From positions 1-64,000 of the forward strand of contig KQ965866.1 in NCBI GenBank assembly GCA_001574975.1: a stretch of 64,000 nt of DNA, read 5' to 3'. The notes beneath the pieces are model-generated. The model made no database searches. It had not been told where the DNA came from and worked only from the letters and a program-made list of their open reading frames with translations. Within the stretch, counting starts at the first letter, position 1. Every line of letters begins with the position of its first letter. This document shows, piece by piece, positions 22,254 to 33,812 of the stretch. The position numbers and the translations under genes were made by a program. Source of the DNA: Gonapodya prolifera JEL478. Its lineage: Eukaryota > Monoblepharomycota > Monoblepharidomycetes > Monoblepharidales > Gonapodyaceae.

Positions 22254-23638
22254 ATGACAACCAAAAAATCAACCATCATTATCGGCGCTGGACCCGGCGG
22301 TCTTCGGCTGCGCTCACCTTGAAGAAGCACGGGCTGTACCCCGAAGTGTATGAAAAACGGCAGGGGTACTCCTGGAGAACATCCTCACGAACCGGGGTGG
22401 CTTCGCGTGAGTGCCGATTTACATTCAGCCGATGTTGTAATAATCGAACCCTCCCTCACTTCCATTTCCCAGTGAACGCGTGGGATTCTTCCTCATTAAT
22501 GGCTCCGATGGCATCTTCAGCGAAATGGCGTCCAAGAAGGCCGGGGAAATGAAACCCATCCACATTCTCCGGAGCACGCTTCACAAATACCTCATCGAAG
22601 CCTGCGAAAAGGCAGAAATCCCCGTCCACCTCGGCAAAAAGCTCGTCGGCGTGACGCAGTCGCAAGTCGAATATCCACACGTAGCCGACACCACACTTGA
22701 GCGGTGGCTTGGCTTCAGAAAACAAGATATACCGAACGGGGGAATGGAACCCGTCGGCCGCGTCGAGCCAGTCCCCAACGACCGTGGTGTTATCGGCAAA
22801 GGTTGGCGTGACGGCCGTGTCCAACAAGCGACGCCGAAGACACCGCGCAACAACGAGACATCGAGGACATGGCCATGTACGTCAACCCGCTGACCGGGGA
22901 CATCGTGTTCACAGCGCGGTGCCCTGAAGACCGCGTGGGCAACTGGATCGTGGGGCGGCGAAGATGATGACGGACGACGACCCCGACCCGGACTGGAGGC
23001 CGTATGAAGATCCGCGCAAGGAGACCCAAAGCATTCCAAAGATTGTGGAGGAATGGGGCGTGCCCCAGTCGATCGCACGTGATGTTGGGCGTGGCAAGCG
23101 CATCACGCCGTTGGTCGTGTGGGCCCTTCCGGACATGCCGACACTCCGCAAGGTCAGTTTGGCAGTAGCCCTCACCATGCCACCATACTGCGCAATCTTT
23201 CAACACAGACTGACTCCGCATTCCCCTCTCGTGTTGATGTAGGGTCGTGTCCTCTTTGTCGGAGACTCTGTCCATGGGACACTCCCCACGCAGGGCCGAG
23301 GACTAAGCATGGCCATCGAAGACTGCGCCGTCCTGCACGAGCTTCTCATCAACTTCCCGCTCTCCACGGGGGACAACTACAAGACCGTGTTCCGTCTCTA
23401 CGACGAAATCCGCCTCCCGCGCGTCCACTTCGTCGCCCCGCGGTCCCGCAAGGTGTACGGGTTCCTGACGGCCCCGAACAAGCTTTAGATGTACATCGGG
23501 AGGGTTATTTTCAGACTTATTACCACGTTCAAGAACGTGTTTAATTTGAACGATGACGTGATTGCGTAAAATTACGAAGTCGATAGTGCAAAGGCGATTG
23601 AGAAGTATGTCAACTCAGGGGCAGCAACGGCAGCGTAG
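22254..23638 (+). pseudogene. Decayed FAD-dependent monooxygenase (salicylate hydroxylase type)
   Basis: The dinucleotide motif (STIIIGAGPGG) follows the ATG at 22254. A mid-region HILRSTLHKYLIEACEKA, the GD motif (GRVLFVGDSVHGTLPTQG from 23243) and a C-terminal tail are all recognisable, but not in one frame. Frame breaks occur near 22307, near 22365, around the inverted block and near 22960. In-frame stops sit at 23486 and 23567 before a plausible original end at 23638. Introns at 22407-22472 and 23153-23242 still have normal borders. The FAD-binding middle motif is present only on the opposite strand (see 22646-22837). A working enzyme would hydroxylate an aromatic substrate with NAD(P)H and O2; this copy cannot. 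Confidence 0.85.
22646..22837 (-). other. Micro-inverted block inside the monooxygenase pseudogene
   Basis: Read on the minus strand, this block encodes the missing middle of the enzyme: PTFADNTTVVGDW, then LDAADGFHSPVR, then YILFSEAKPP. This is the family motif with the GD-ADG-HS-R spacing. It is bounded by TCGGCGT (22646-22652) and its complement ACGCCGA (22831-22837). On the right side, flipping the block between these repeats restores an uninterrupted frame into HAEDTAQQRDIEDMA (from 22830 on). The left side still needs a frame change. Confidence 0.8.
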
Positions 23639-24314
23639 AATGTCAACACTTCTGGTAGCTGCAGTTTTGAAATTCTTTGGCAACTGAGAGTCTCACGACG
23701 AATTCCAACCATGAAACCCTCAGGTTAATCAATCGTCTTTCATTATGGATCACGGTTTTCTCATCTGTCCCAACCTCTTTTGCTGATATCTTGAGCACAG
23801 TTTCATGCTTTTGGGAGTTACATAGTTGATTTCGCCTCTACGGGACGAAATTACACGACTTCAATAACTTGTAGTGAAAGCGACATGCCATTACCTTCCA
23901 TGGATATGTCGTTTACCTTCCGTGGATATACAGATCAGTCGTCCTATTTGAAATCGCGGGCAGATTTGCATTGAAACATGTTCCATCGACACCGCATGCA
24001 GTATCGCTTCGAAAATTTAAATGGCCAGTTTCTTCGTGCCGTGATGTTCTGATGGGTTGAATCGGGGCCAAGAGTGAGCCGAAGGTGAACGCAAAAGCAA
24101 AAATTCACACTCTCATAAGAATTTATTAAAGCATTTGTATGAAAGTTACAGTATGTTCATGTACATGGACTGCAACAGGTTTTGGGCGTCGGCGATAATA
24201 AAGTTGTGCCCCTCCCATCCGGAACGTGCGCGCACCCTGGGCCACAGCCCTTCCCTCGCCGCTTTTTGACAACCCATCGACAACCCATCGCAGCACCAAA
24301 AAGTCCACTCTGCG
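23639..24314. other. Intergenic region upstream of the desaturase
   Basis: 676 bases, A/T-richer than its neighbours. A 19-22-bp unit with TACCTTCC(A/G)TGGATAT occurs twice at 23891-23930. The end nearest the desaturase should hold its promoter. No coding frame or RNA gene was recognised. Confidence 0.5.
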
Positions 24315-26246
24315 ATGCCATCAAAGCCCAATCCCGTCCCCGCGGACAATGCAGACCCAGCTCCGACGCTCACAGGAATCGTCCCGCCGGCGTACCACCT
24401 GCCGCCCCCATCACTCACGCTGTCCCGCATCAAAGCTGCCATCCCCGCCCACTGCTTCGACCGCTCCGCTATCATGTCCACGCAGTATCTCCTCCAAGAC
24501 CTGGCAGTGCTGGCAGCCCTGTACTGGGGAGCGTCCGAGGTGCTTGAAAAGTGGGAGGGGCCCTGGATGGCGAATTGGGCGGCTTGGATTGTGTGGCAGG
24601 CTGTAGTGGGAGCCGTTGGCTTCGGGGTGTGGATTGTGGCGCACGGTGAGCGGTACTAAAGATAGGGGGCGGGAACAGATGATTGGTGGTGTGGGAACTA
24701 TTTCGATCCTCAGGCACCGCGAGGACGGAAGTCACTCAAAGACTTACCCTCAACGAGGGTCAATGAAATATCATCCTTTCCATACTGCCTTCTCTTGCGT
24801 TTTGTCTGACTGCATCATCTCCACATCTCATGTTTCCCAACATACCCCAGAATGCGGACACGGCGCGTACTCGCCGTACCCTCTTCTAAACCACACCGTA
24901 GGCCTCATCTTCCACTCGGTGCTGCTTGTTCCGTACTTTTCCTGGCAACTGTCTCACGCCAAGCACCACCACTTCACGGGCCACCATGCGTTTGACGAGG
25001 CGTTCGTGCCCGAGACTCGGTCGGGGCACCTTCCTGGAACAAAACCAAAGGACAAGGTCGTCCTGGCCAAGGAAGAGGACAGGAGCAAGGTGGAGAGGGA
25101 GGACCATGGGTTCTGGGCAACACCTCTTGGATGTGTCGTTAGTCTTGTGGCGATGTGGGTTATTGGATTCCCTTGGTACTTAGCGACCCACGCGCAAGGA
25201 AGGAACTACGGAAGGTAAGCACGCCGGTGAAAGTGATGGGGGTTACTATGAAAGAAAACAACCAGGGAACAATGTTGCAATAACATAACAAACTCTCATT
25301 GAGAATTGAGACACCCGTTTTGGCTTGTTTGCTACTGTACCTTATCGCTCACGAATCCCTTTTCACACCGCCACACTGCAGATTCACCTCCCACTACATC
25401 CCCACCTCACCCATATACCTCCCCAAACAACGCCACCTCATTCTCCTCTCCGACCTCGGCGTGCTGGCCGTTCTTGCCGGAATCGGCTACTGGGCACGCG
25501 TCGCTGGCTTCGCCGTCGTTTTCAAGTACTACGTGGTGCCCTACTTGTGGGTCAACTTTTGGCTCACGACGGTGACTTTGCTGCAGGTGGGTTAAGGGGT
25601 GGGAGACGGTGGGTCTGGTGGTGGATTATAACGATGACTCGTTGTCTCTTGCACTGCTGCCATTCACTGGATTCGTCACACTACGTCGCATGCGCTGTTC
25701 GTCTGACCATTCAGCACACCGACACGCGCCTTCCGCACTACGCCGAGTCCACGTGGACGTACGTCCGGGGCGCGCTTTGCACCGTTGATAGGGATTACGG
25801 TATCCTCAATTGGGTGTTCCACAACATGTAGGTTTCTCGCTTACGTGTCCAGGTGACCAAAGAGACTGACAATTCGGTGGGATCGAATGCAGTACGGACA
25901 CCCACGTCGTGCACCACTTGTTCCCTACGATTCCCCACGTGAGTTGAGTGCGCCGAGATTTTCTTCAGGATGACACACTGAAATGTTCGGGACCCGCCCA
26001 CAACCACACAGTACCACGCCACCGAAGCCACCTACCACGTCCGCAAGCTGCTCGAGTCCGAGGGTTTGTACGTGCACGATGACAGGAACGTCGTTACGAG
26101 CGCCTACGAGGTGTACAGGGAGTGCCGGTTCATTGAGGACCAAGGTGGGTGTTAGTGCAGTTTTATGTGGTGGTCGACGCGTGTGGAAACTGACATGATT
26201 GCGTTACGGCCATCGTGTAGGTGATGTTAGGTTCTTCAGGAAGTGA
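24315..26246 (+). CDS. Delta-12 (oleate) fatty acid desaturase
   Basis: Seven exons (24315-24645, 24851-25214, 25382-25586, 25715-25827, 25893-25938, 26012-26144, 26221-26246) join into 405 residues. The three membrane-desaturase histidine boxes are intact: HECGHGAY (split by intron 1), HAKHHHFTGH, and HVVHHLFPTIPHYHA (split by intron 5). The hydrophobic segments around LAVLAALYWGASEV, GLIFHSVLLVPYFSW, VVSLVAMWVIGFPWYL and DLGVLAVLAGIGYW match the expected four-helix ER topology. Known reaction: oleoyl to linoleoyl lipid, using cytochrome b5 and O2. An omega-3 or bifunctional specificity cannot be ruled out from sequence. Intact, with normal length for fungal FAD2-type enzymes. Confidence 0.93.
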
Positions 26247-27006
26247 AGGGCTTTTGGGTATTCGTGAGGGCGCTGTGTGCATACAGGGAAGCACTGAGGT
26301 CGCCGGCGTGCACCATACACTAAATTAAAAAAACTAAATAGAAACTGAATAGAGACTTTTCAGTGTAAGGTAGAATACCTTCTTTTGTCGGAATGCACTT
26401 GTTGAATAAGTTCGCGATTGTTGGGCTTGAGTGAATGGTAGGCTTGAGTGAATGTTGGGACTGAGAGTCGTTGCTGTGCACGTTTCTGGCAACACCAAAA
26501 GCACCTGTTAAGAAACAGGGAACATCAAATCACCGTTTTTCGAGAAAGTTATCTCCGTCGCTTCCACCCAACCCACGCTCCACTGCACCAGCAGCCAACC
26601 CACCACATCTCACCTCACGTGCCCCCGCTTTCACGACGGACTAAGTTCGCGTGGACACAATCCCCTATACAGATCATGCAGCAGCATGGCTCCCAATGGC
26701 AAAACCCCCGACGGCAAACGGACCCACAGGAACAGAGACGGCAGCTTGCACAAAATGGTGAAAAAAGATAAGTCTTTCCCACACTATACACGCATACAAG
26801 TACAGTCGCATACAATTTACGCGAAGAATCGAAAGAAAGGAAAGGAAAACAAGAAAAATCAGAACAAAGAGTTGAAGAATAATCGCTCTAAAAAGGCATG
26901 CAAAAAAGGAGGTCGGGGAGAACGTCGTCGTCGTCGTCTCGTTTCGCTTGCTCGAATATGTCGCCCACCCGGCAACGTCCACGTCCCCATTTGCTCGCTC
27001 GCTCGC
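26247..27006. other. Convergent intergenic region
   Basis: 760 bases between convergent stops. 26760-26900 is very A-rich (runs of AAGAAA), as expected of a transcript end. At 26996-27006 a GCTCGCTCGCTC run borders the regulator stop. No gene was seen. Confidence 0.55.
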
Positions 27007-29876
27007 TCACGCAAACTCGGCCACACCCATCGGCACACCCGCCCCGACACCGACGCCGACGCCCGCTGCCGCCGCTGCAGCACGTAAGCGGTCCATCACA
27101 TGCGCTGGTGCCATTGCGCCCATCGCCGCAAGCTGACTCAGTCCAGCGAGCCCGTTCATCCCGTTGATCCCATTGATCCCATTCATCCCCGTAAGCCCTC
27201 CTGGTCCCATGTGCGCGTGCGGGTGCCCCGGCACAGCCATGGGCACGGGCATGGGGAGGGAAAGCGGGAGAGGCACTTGAGCGAGCGAGGATAGGGCGGA
27301 CAGGTGCGCGATCTGGGACAGCGACAAGGTGTGTGGGTGTGTGGGGGTCTGCATGTGGTGAGCGGCCATGTGTGGGAGCTGCTGTTGGTGAAGGGCGTGC
27401 GCGATGTGGTGTGGCCACTGGTGCGCCGCGGGCCATTGGGCGAGGTATCCCGCGCCCTCCGCCGATGCCGCCGCGCCCGCGCCCGCGCTCATGGACGCCG
27501 CGATAGCCGCCGCGGCCTTTGCGATGTCGGCCGGAATGGACATTCCGGAGCCCGGGGGTGAGAGGGACGTGAGGGAGGAGAGGTCGGAAGGGTCGAACCC
27601 TGGCGAATCGGGGGGTGCGTCGGGGGGCGCTATTGCAGCTGGACCGCACGACGAGCCGAGGGAGCCCGAGGACAAGGAGAGGGAGAGCGAGGACGGGACG
27701 GAGGAGGAAGCGGACGGAGAAGACAGCGCTTGCATCTGCATCCGCGCGAGGAGGGCGTGTGCGAGGGCTTGTTGGGTCGAGATCAGGGGAGGTGACGGTT
27801 GGTGGTGCTGGTGCTGGTGCGTTTGGGGTTGCGTCTGTGGATAAGCCGCCTCGCCCGTCCCAGCGGGATCAGCACCTCCATCGCCGCCATCCCCGTCAAT
27901 AACCAGCTCGAGCCCCGCCAACGGGTCCATGTCGAGTTCGAGATTGAGCATGTCCGGTTGGAACGCCGGGATCGTGTCCTGTTGGGCGGCGGCGTGGTAA
28001 GTGATGTGCGGGAGGGCGTGGGATTGGTGCGTTAGGGACTGCAGTTGGGACAGGGCGGAGAGGTGCGAGAGCGAGGACAGCGAGGACAGGTCGTACCCGG
28101 CCAGCTGCAGCAACGTCGCTGCGTCCAGCTGGGCGCCGAGCTGATGCGGGTGCTGTGGGGGAAGCGCGGGGTAGGCCATGTGCATCGGGACCGGCTGCGG
28201 TTGGTGTTCCATGTGCGGCTGCTTCCCGTGGGACAGGGAGTGCTGGTGGTACGTGACGTGCGGCCCCGACGGCGCGTACGACATCTCTCTTCGGATCGGG
28301 AGCGGGAGAGGTAGTGGGTGTGGTGGGTGCTCATTGATCGTGACTCCACGCCCATGCACCTGCACCTGCCCGTGCGAAAAGTCGAGCGCGTCGTGCCACG
28401 CCTGCTGGGCCTGCTGTGCCTGCACCTGCGCCTGGGCTTGCGCTTGCGCTTCTCGCTCCGATATCTGCACCTGCACCTGCTTCTGAGGTAGGGACCCGGA
28501 CGCGGAGGAAGAGAGCGACGACAGCGGGGACGTAGGGTCGGCGTACGAGGTAGGAGACGACATTACGTGCTGCGTCGTCCAGAACTGCGACGAGGCGGAG
28601 GTGTCGGAGATGTCGGAGGGGGGAATGTGTGAAGCGGAAGTGTCGAGGTGGAGGTGCGTGGATGCAGTCGTCACGGATGGTCTTCGCTGCGACGTCGTTT
28701 GCGTGGTGGTGCTCGTGTTGGTGTGAGGCCGAGACGCCGACCGTCGTACCGGAACCGGCACCGGCTGCGGGGCCGGAGGTGCGGGTCCAGGTGCTGAGGC
28801 AGAGGCAGACACCGAGGCAGCCACGGAAGCAGAAGAGGGTGCACGAACAGCCGTCGATTTGGGAGGAGGAGCCGCCGGATGCACTGCCCAGAAGTTTCCC
28901 TGTCCGTCTGTCTCGATGAGCGTTCCCTGGTGCACGCCCCTGCTCTGGTGCATGCTCTGGTACTCGTACTCGTACTCGTGCATGTGCTCGTACTCCTGCT
29001 CGAACTGGTGTTGGTGCTCGTACTCCTGCTCGTGCAAGTACTCTTGCGAGTGTTGGTGCGTGGGAGGGGGAAGGATACCGGACGCTGCCCTGTTGATGTT
29101 TCTACTCCCGCCCGCACTCCGTCCCCTTGCCGAGGCAGACACGGATTCGTCGGTCTTGCGTCTTTGCACGCCGCGCGCACGAGGTGCAAGCTGCGAGTGT
29201 TGTTGTTGCATGAATTGTCTGTGTCCATCCGCGTCGTCGTGCTCGAGCTTGATGTCCACGTCAATCACGTCATCCACCACCTCCTCCGCCGCCTTCGCAT
29301 ACTGCATCTGCATCTGCATCTTGTCCACATTCTCTCTCTCTCCTCCCTGCCCATTCCCTTGCACCGACTCCTCGCCCACGGGTTCGGGCTTCGCGGCTAA
29401 TTCCGTTTTGCCGCGGCTCGGGCTCCTCGACCGCGTGCGTCCGTCGCCGACCGTGCGCGACCTTTTGGGCCTCCCGCGTCGGATTTCCGCTCTGGGTCCG
29501 CCTACGAAATGGAGCAGGCGGTGCTGGCGGCAGTTGTCCTGTTGACGCGTGGGTGTGGGGCGATCGGGGTGAGGGTGGGTAATTCTAGGGCCTGACGTGG
29601 ACATGACCTGACACTCACGAGCCGCGAGAACCTGCTCCGGCACACGCCGATCCCGCACGGAAACGGTCGTTCGGCCGAGTGGAATGTGCGCAGGTGGCGC
29701 GCGAGGTGGCCTCTATCGTTGACGGTTGAGGTGGTTAATATATGGTGTGGGGTGCCAAGACCAGCGAAGAGAAACAGCACTCACGCGGTGGAGAACTGCA
29801 GCCCGCAGTCGGCGTGCTCGCACGCGTGTCGCTTGTCCCCCGCGCGGATGACGGGCGCCTGCGGTGCGAGTCCCAT
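27007..29876 (-). CDS. C2H2 zinc-finger regulator with long low-complexity tail
   Basis: Three minus-strand exons (29876-29785, 29712-29619, 29538-27007) give 905 residues with clean phases. Two tandem C2H2 fingers at residues ~15-75 span both introns: C-x4-C-x12-H-x4-H (ACEHADCGLQFSTAGHLARH) and C-x4-C-x12-H-x3-H (FPCGIGVCRSRFSRLDNCRQ then HRLLH). Two adjacent fingers of this kind usually bind a short GC-rich DNA site. The remaining ~830 residues are Gln, His, Ser, Pro and Ala rich, with homopolymer runs (MQMQMQ, poly-Ala, HQHQ) and an RRGRPKRSRT basic motif, typical of fungal activators. The start is the first in-frame ATG after an upstream stop; an extra 5' exon is possible. Targets unknown. 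Confidence 0.82.
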
Positions 29877-30513
29877 TCCGATGCTGTGTCCGGTGCTAGG
29901 TGTGGTTGTGGTGGGTTCTCGTCCTCGTCGGGGTCACAGCGATGGCGGGCTGTATCCTTCCGCTGCGTGTTTCCGCGCTTCAGTTTCGATTCCGCGCGAT
30001 GGCAATTCGGACGTCGTCTCGCAGCAGAGAAAATGTGTGGGAGACTGGACGAGATCCCTCCCGATTACCTGGCGGGGAGGCGGAGTGAGAGGCACCGAGG
30101 CACTTGTCCTGGGTGTTGATAACAAATAAATCCCGCTTTCCCTGCACCCGTGCGATCGTGGGGGGGAGTTAACACGTGAATTTATTTTTCTGGGTCGGGC
30201 GGATAGAGCGATGGCCCGGGAACGGGAAGAAGACGACGGGTGTGCGGCCTGCGGGTGTACAGATGAAGTCCACCAACTCGACCCTAATCACTTCATTCTA
30301 GCGCATTATTACATCCCGTTATTCAATTCTCTCGCCCCGCTCTACTATTCTCGACGGGGTCAGGGGTCAGACGGGGTGGGGATCAGGTGGGGGTGAGGAG
30401 CGAGCACCAAATGTCGTATTCTCCACCCACCCAACCAAAATCCAATCCACTCCCCTTCTTCTATTTTAATCCGCGTATTTGCACTCCTCGCACCGATTCT
30501 TGGTCCGCTGAAG

Positions 30514-30808
30514 AACCGATGAACAGGTCGATGATCACATTGCTCCCGCACCCCGCACACAGAACACAGTACACACATGCACGTGATTGTGCCCACATCC
30601 AGACCACCCCGCACATGTATCTCACGGCACGGCGCGATGGTACAGTATTCTCACTCTTCTCCCACAAGCCTATCTATCCATTGGACCATTCAACACCATT
30701 CTTTCCACCACAGCCTTCTACTTGCCCACCCGTCTCGCCCCACGGCCCACGCTCCGCTCCGTCTGACGGAACCGATGAACAGGTGTGGGCGATCACATTG
30801 CCCCCCTG
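30514..30808. repeat. Short duplicated word, two copies 256 bp apart
   Basis: AACCGATGAACAGGT followed by GATCACATTGC(T/C)CCC occurs at 30514 and again at 30770, in the same orientation. The surrounding 150 bases are similar in composition but align poorly. It could be an old tandem duplication or a pair of regulatory sites; the function is unknown. Confidence 0.5.
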
Positions 30809-32270
30809 TTTTTCCCCAAAACGCACGTGCTTGTCCCGACACACCTTTACCCACCCCCCCCGCATCGACTCCCCACACGTACTTCATGATAAGGCCATGT
30901 TCTCGGAGATAAGAAGAAGGGAGTCTATTTTCGCGTTTGGTGCTGTCGTGTGCCTATCGCTCCACACATTGACCCACACGTGCATCCTCGACACCCATCC
31001 CACCTGACCACCGGGCACATCTCCCACTCCCCACTGCCCAATCCGCTCCCAATCTCCTCCATCCCCCCCCATTCCCGCTCTCACCACACAAACGCCACAT
31101 GCGGGGTAGCCGAAAAACCCAGGGACCGGGACCCTCATCCTTGGGCCCCTATTTTCGCCCCTTAATCCTAACCGCCGGCTGCCTGATCTTGAGGCGGGAA
31201 TGATTTCTGCCGTGATCCGACGTCTGCTCCTCCACGTGCCGCGCCACGATTTGGCGGTCCCTTTGTATCTCCCACGGGCCCTGAGGCACCCATTGCCGCA
31301 CGCTCCAACGGCGGGCGGGCGGCGGGTGACGCCACGAGCGATTGGGGTCTGAGCTGGGAGGGAGATCTCTGGGTGGATGAGACTGTCTCCCGTCGCGGAT
31401 GGCGGATGGCGGAGTGTCCGCGTGGAGCGGCTCGTGGTGAGTCCGGTCGGGGTAAGGTAACGCAAGGTAAGGCAAGGTGAGACGTGACGCTGCGGAAAGG
31501 GTGGAGGATCGACGTCAAAGCAAAGTCAGACCCACGAGGCAGGGTGATACCAGGCAGCCAAAGCACAGGATGCTGGCGATGGTAGATGGCAGATGGCTTG
31601 GCGTGGAGTGTGGACACCAGAATCTGCAAGGCGTTGTCGCGACACACCATTCCCCCTTCCCCCGTCCCACCAACGGCGAGAGCTCGACCTCCACACACGC
31701 ACTGTTCGCTGGTGGCTGTTTCCTTACACGTCTCGTGGAGAGAGCGCCCCGCCCCTCCTGAGAACCTCGAGGAAAACTCACCAGTCGTCATCGCTGTGCG
31801 TTCAAGGAGAGGAGCGGAACGACGACCAGGACCCAGATTAATCATCACTACCGATTTCAAATGAAATTGAAACCATAACGAGAGACAATGAATCCATGTT
31901 TGGCACTCTGTGAGTGTCAGAGCTCGGTTCGCGGGGCAGAATTCGGAGTTGGCAACAGGCAACCGTCTGTGGTCTAATCCACCGTACGGTCGTACGGTCG
32001 ATCAATCCCACGAAGAATCGAACAAGGAACGGGGAACGAGGAACGAAGGAGAGGGATGGGGATAGCAGGCGTTGTTTATTTAGATTCTATCCACTTTGGC
32101 TCGTGCTGTTCCTGACATGAGTCTATCGGTTAATTCACGTTCCTTAGGGCGCCGGCCTCCCGATTGTGGGGGTAAGGTAACTGGTAAGTAGTGGGTGATC
32201 AAAGTTTACTCATCAGTTACACGCTGGAACCAGGCCCCGACCAGCCCCGACGTCGGGTCGGCTTTAACAG

Positions 32271-32467
32271 AACAAGTAAAAAACGGGTATATGCTACTTG
32301 CGCCGTTGTCAGCCGTCTTCCCACATCCACTGCACAGCCGTCGTATACCGAGCTAAGCAACCCGTAAAGGAACGTGTAAAAAACAGGTGTATACGTGCGC
32401 CGCTGTCAGCCGCGTTCTCACATACACTGCACAGCTGTCGTTATACGGAGCTCAGCGACCAATAAAG
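32271..32467. repeat. Tandem repeat, two ~100-bp units
   Basis: Unit 1 (32271-32370) and unit 2 (32371-32467) share the sequence order AAC(A/G)(A/T)GTAAAAAAC, GTATA, TGCGCCG(T/C)TGTCAGCCG, CACTGCACAGC and a CGTATACCGAGCT / CGTTATACGGAGCT end. They differ by scattered substitutions and small gaps. The repeat lies just upstream of the headless deacetylase copy and is non-coding. Confidence 0.8.
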
Positions 32468-32539
32468 AACCTAGTATCATTGGAACCGTTCTCACGCACT
32501 GACTCAAGTGCCATTTAAAAAGCGAGGAATTCACATCAC

Positions 32540-33511
32540 ATCCAACTCAAGTGTCAAGCTAATGCCACGCTTTTCGATCTGCAATTTATCAGGTAAGTAG
32601 ATTTCCATGTTCAGGGTGCGAATGAATTTGCAACGAGGCACGTCTGACACTGCGACACTCTATATTCCAATCCAATGTTCGATGCAGTCCCGACATCTTC
32701 AACGATATATCGTCGGGCAGGTGCACCATGACTGTGTTCCTCACCGCCGGCGACAACAAAGAGGACTTTGACTACTGGGGAGGCCGCGAAAATGGAATTC
32801 TTTCAGTGAGAAAACCTCGCCATCCATTCCGTTCTTCTGCCACTTTGAACGCTTGCTATGCTTGCTTCTCTCGTCGCAAAGGCCTACGCGACCATGGTGG
32901 GCGTGGATAACTCATGGGACGAATCCAGGTTCACTGCAGCCCTGAACGGAGCACCATCGAGCGTCAGCATCATCTTCATGTGTCTCCCTGATGGACAGCA
33001 GGACGGAACTGGCGAGGACACCCACAACTCCGAGTCGCTCCAAAAAGTTCTTCAGGATGTGATCCCCGAGATATTGTCCGTGGATGGTGTCAACACATTC
33101 ACGAAGGATGACATTGTCGCTGCCCTGCTGGAGATAATGCAATCCCTCGGTCCTACGGACATTCGCACGTTGGACTTCACGCAGGAATTGAAGGACATTG
33201 GTACCACGGACATTTCCGTCTACTACAGCGACCACGTGTCCGCCACAGCCTTCACCAAAATCGCTGCTGAAGCTTTGGAGGGAGAATGGCTTATTTCGAG
33301 CTGTTTGGTCTATGACACTGAAAACCGAGACGAAAATGTGGGGGGTTCAGAGCTGGATGGCAAACTTCAAGCGTTCTATGGCTATGCCTTGTTGGATGCG
33401 AAGATTCCCTGCGGGAATCCACCAGACTGCCCGGCGGATGGGGATGGGAGAGGTGATAAGTATAGATATGGAAAATGGCTTCGCAGAAAGTATATAACCA
33501 GCCAGAGCTGA
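32540..33511 (+). pseudogene. Headless copy of the secreted PIG-L/LmbE-type deacetylase
   Basis: Exons 32688-32805 and 32882-33511 match exons 2 and 3 of the intact gene at 35300-36356 (exon 2 is 118 nt in both, with the same phases). They encode TAGDNKEDFDYWGGRENGIL, FMCLPDGQQDGTGED, YYSDHVSATAF and a KWLRRKYITSQS end. The first exon survives only as a remnant ending at a GTAAGT donor (32593): its last codons read DLQFIS instead of DDLLFIN. The catalytic A-H-E-D stretch, signal peptide and Kex2 site are missing. Without AHxDD the metal site cannot form, so I call a pseudogene, although the last two exons have stayed open. Confidence 0.8.
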
Positions 33512-33812
33512 GCACAGGGTGGGATAGTTGTAGACTGAGTAGACTTCATGCATTCGCCACTGAGGAAGGAGGGAACTGAGTTTGAGCAGTAAAATAAAAT
33601 TCGGGATTCGAAAAGTCACTGCATAAAATTGAATCCAAATGCGAAATTAACTTCGCTCAGACCATGAGGGGAAAGGGGAACAGGCGACTTGCTCACGCCC
33701 GTTATTGCGCACTTGTCGGTTGGAAACCCCCCCCCTCCCCTTCCTTACCCCAAAATTGAGTCCGGTTTTCCCCCTTTTCCCGCCCTCCCCTCTCTTTGTC
33801 CTCGCATTGTAG

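Larger units (their letters stand above)
29877..32687. other. 2.8-kb gene-poor interval
   Basis: Long frames here (for example minus 31962-31168) have no domain, no splice support and skewed composition, so I do not call them. The interval is C-rich at 30400-31150, contains a short duplicated word (30514-30808) and a ~100-bp tandem repeat (32271-32467), and ends at the headless deacetylase copy. The zinc-finger promoter should lie just right of 29877. Confidence 0.5.

Noticed and set aside
23486-23569. Possible reassigned or read-through stop codons (TAG, TAA in the monooxygenase; TAA in the permease)
   Set aside because: The intact genes in the window end normally at TAA, TAG and TGA, and both affected genes carry other damage (frame breaks, missing exons), so decay explains it better.
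27007-29538. Long overlapping plus-strand frames over the zinc-finger gene
   Set aside because: They mirror the Gln/His/Ala-rich codons of the real gene and have no start, domain or splice logic.
31168-31962. 264-codon open frame on the minus strand
   Set aside because: No domain, no splice context, composition follows the C-rich background, and overlapping frames on the other strand are equally open.
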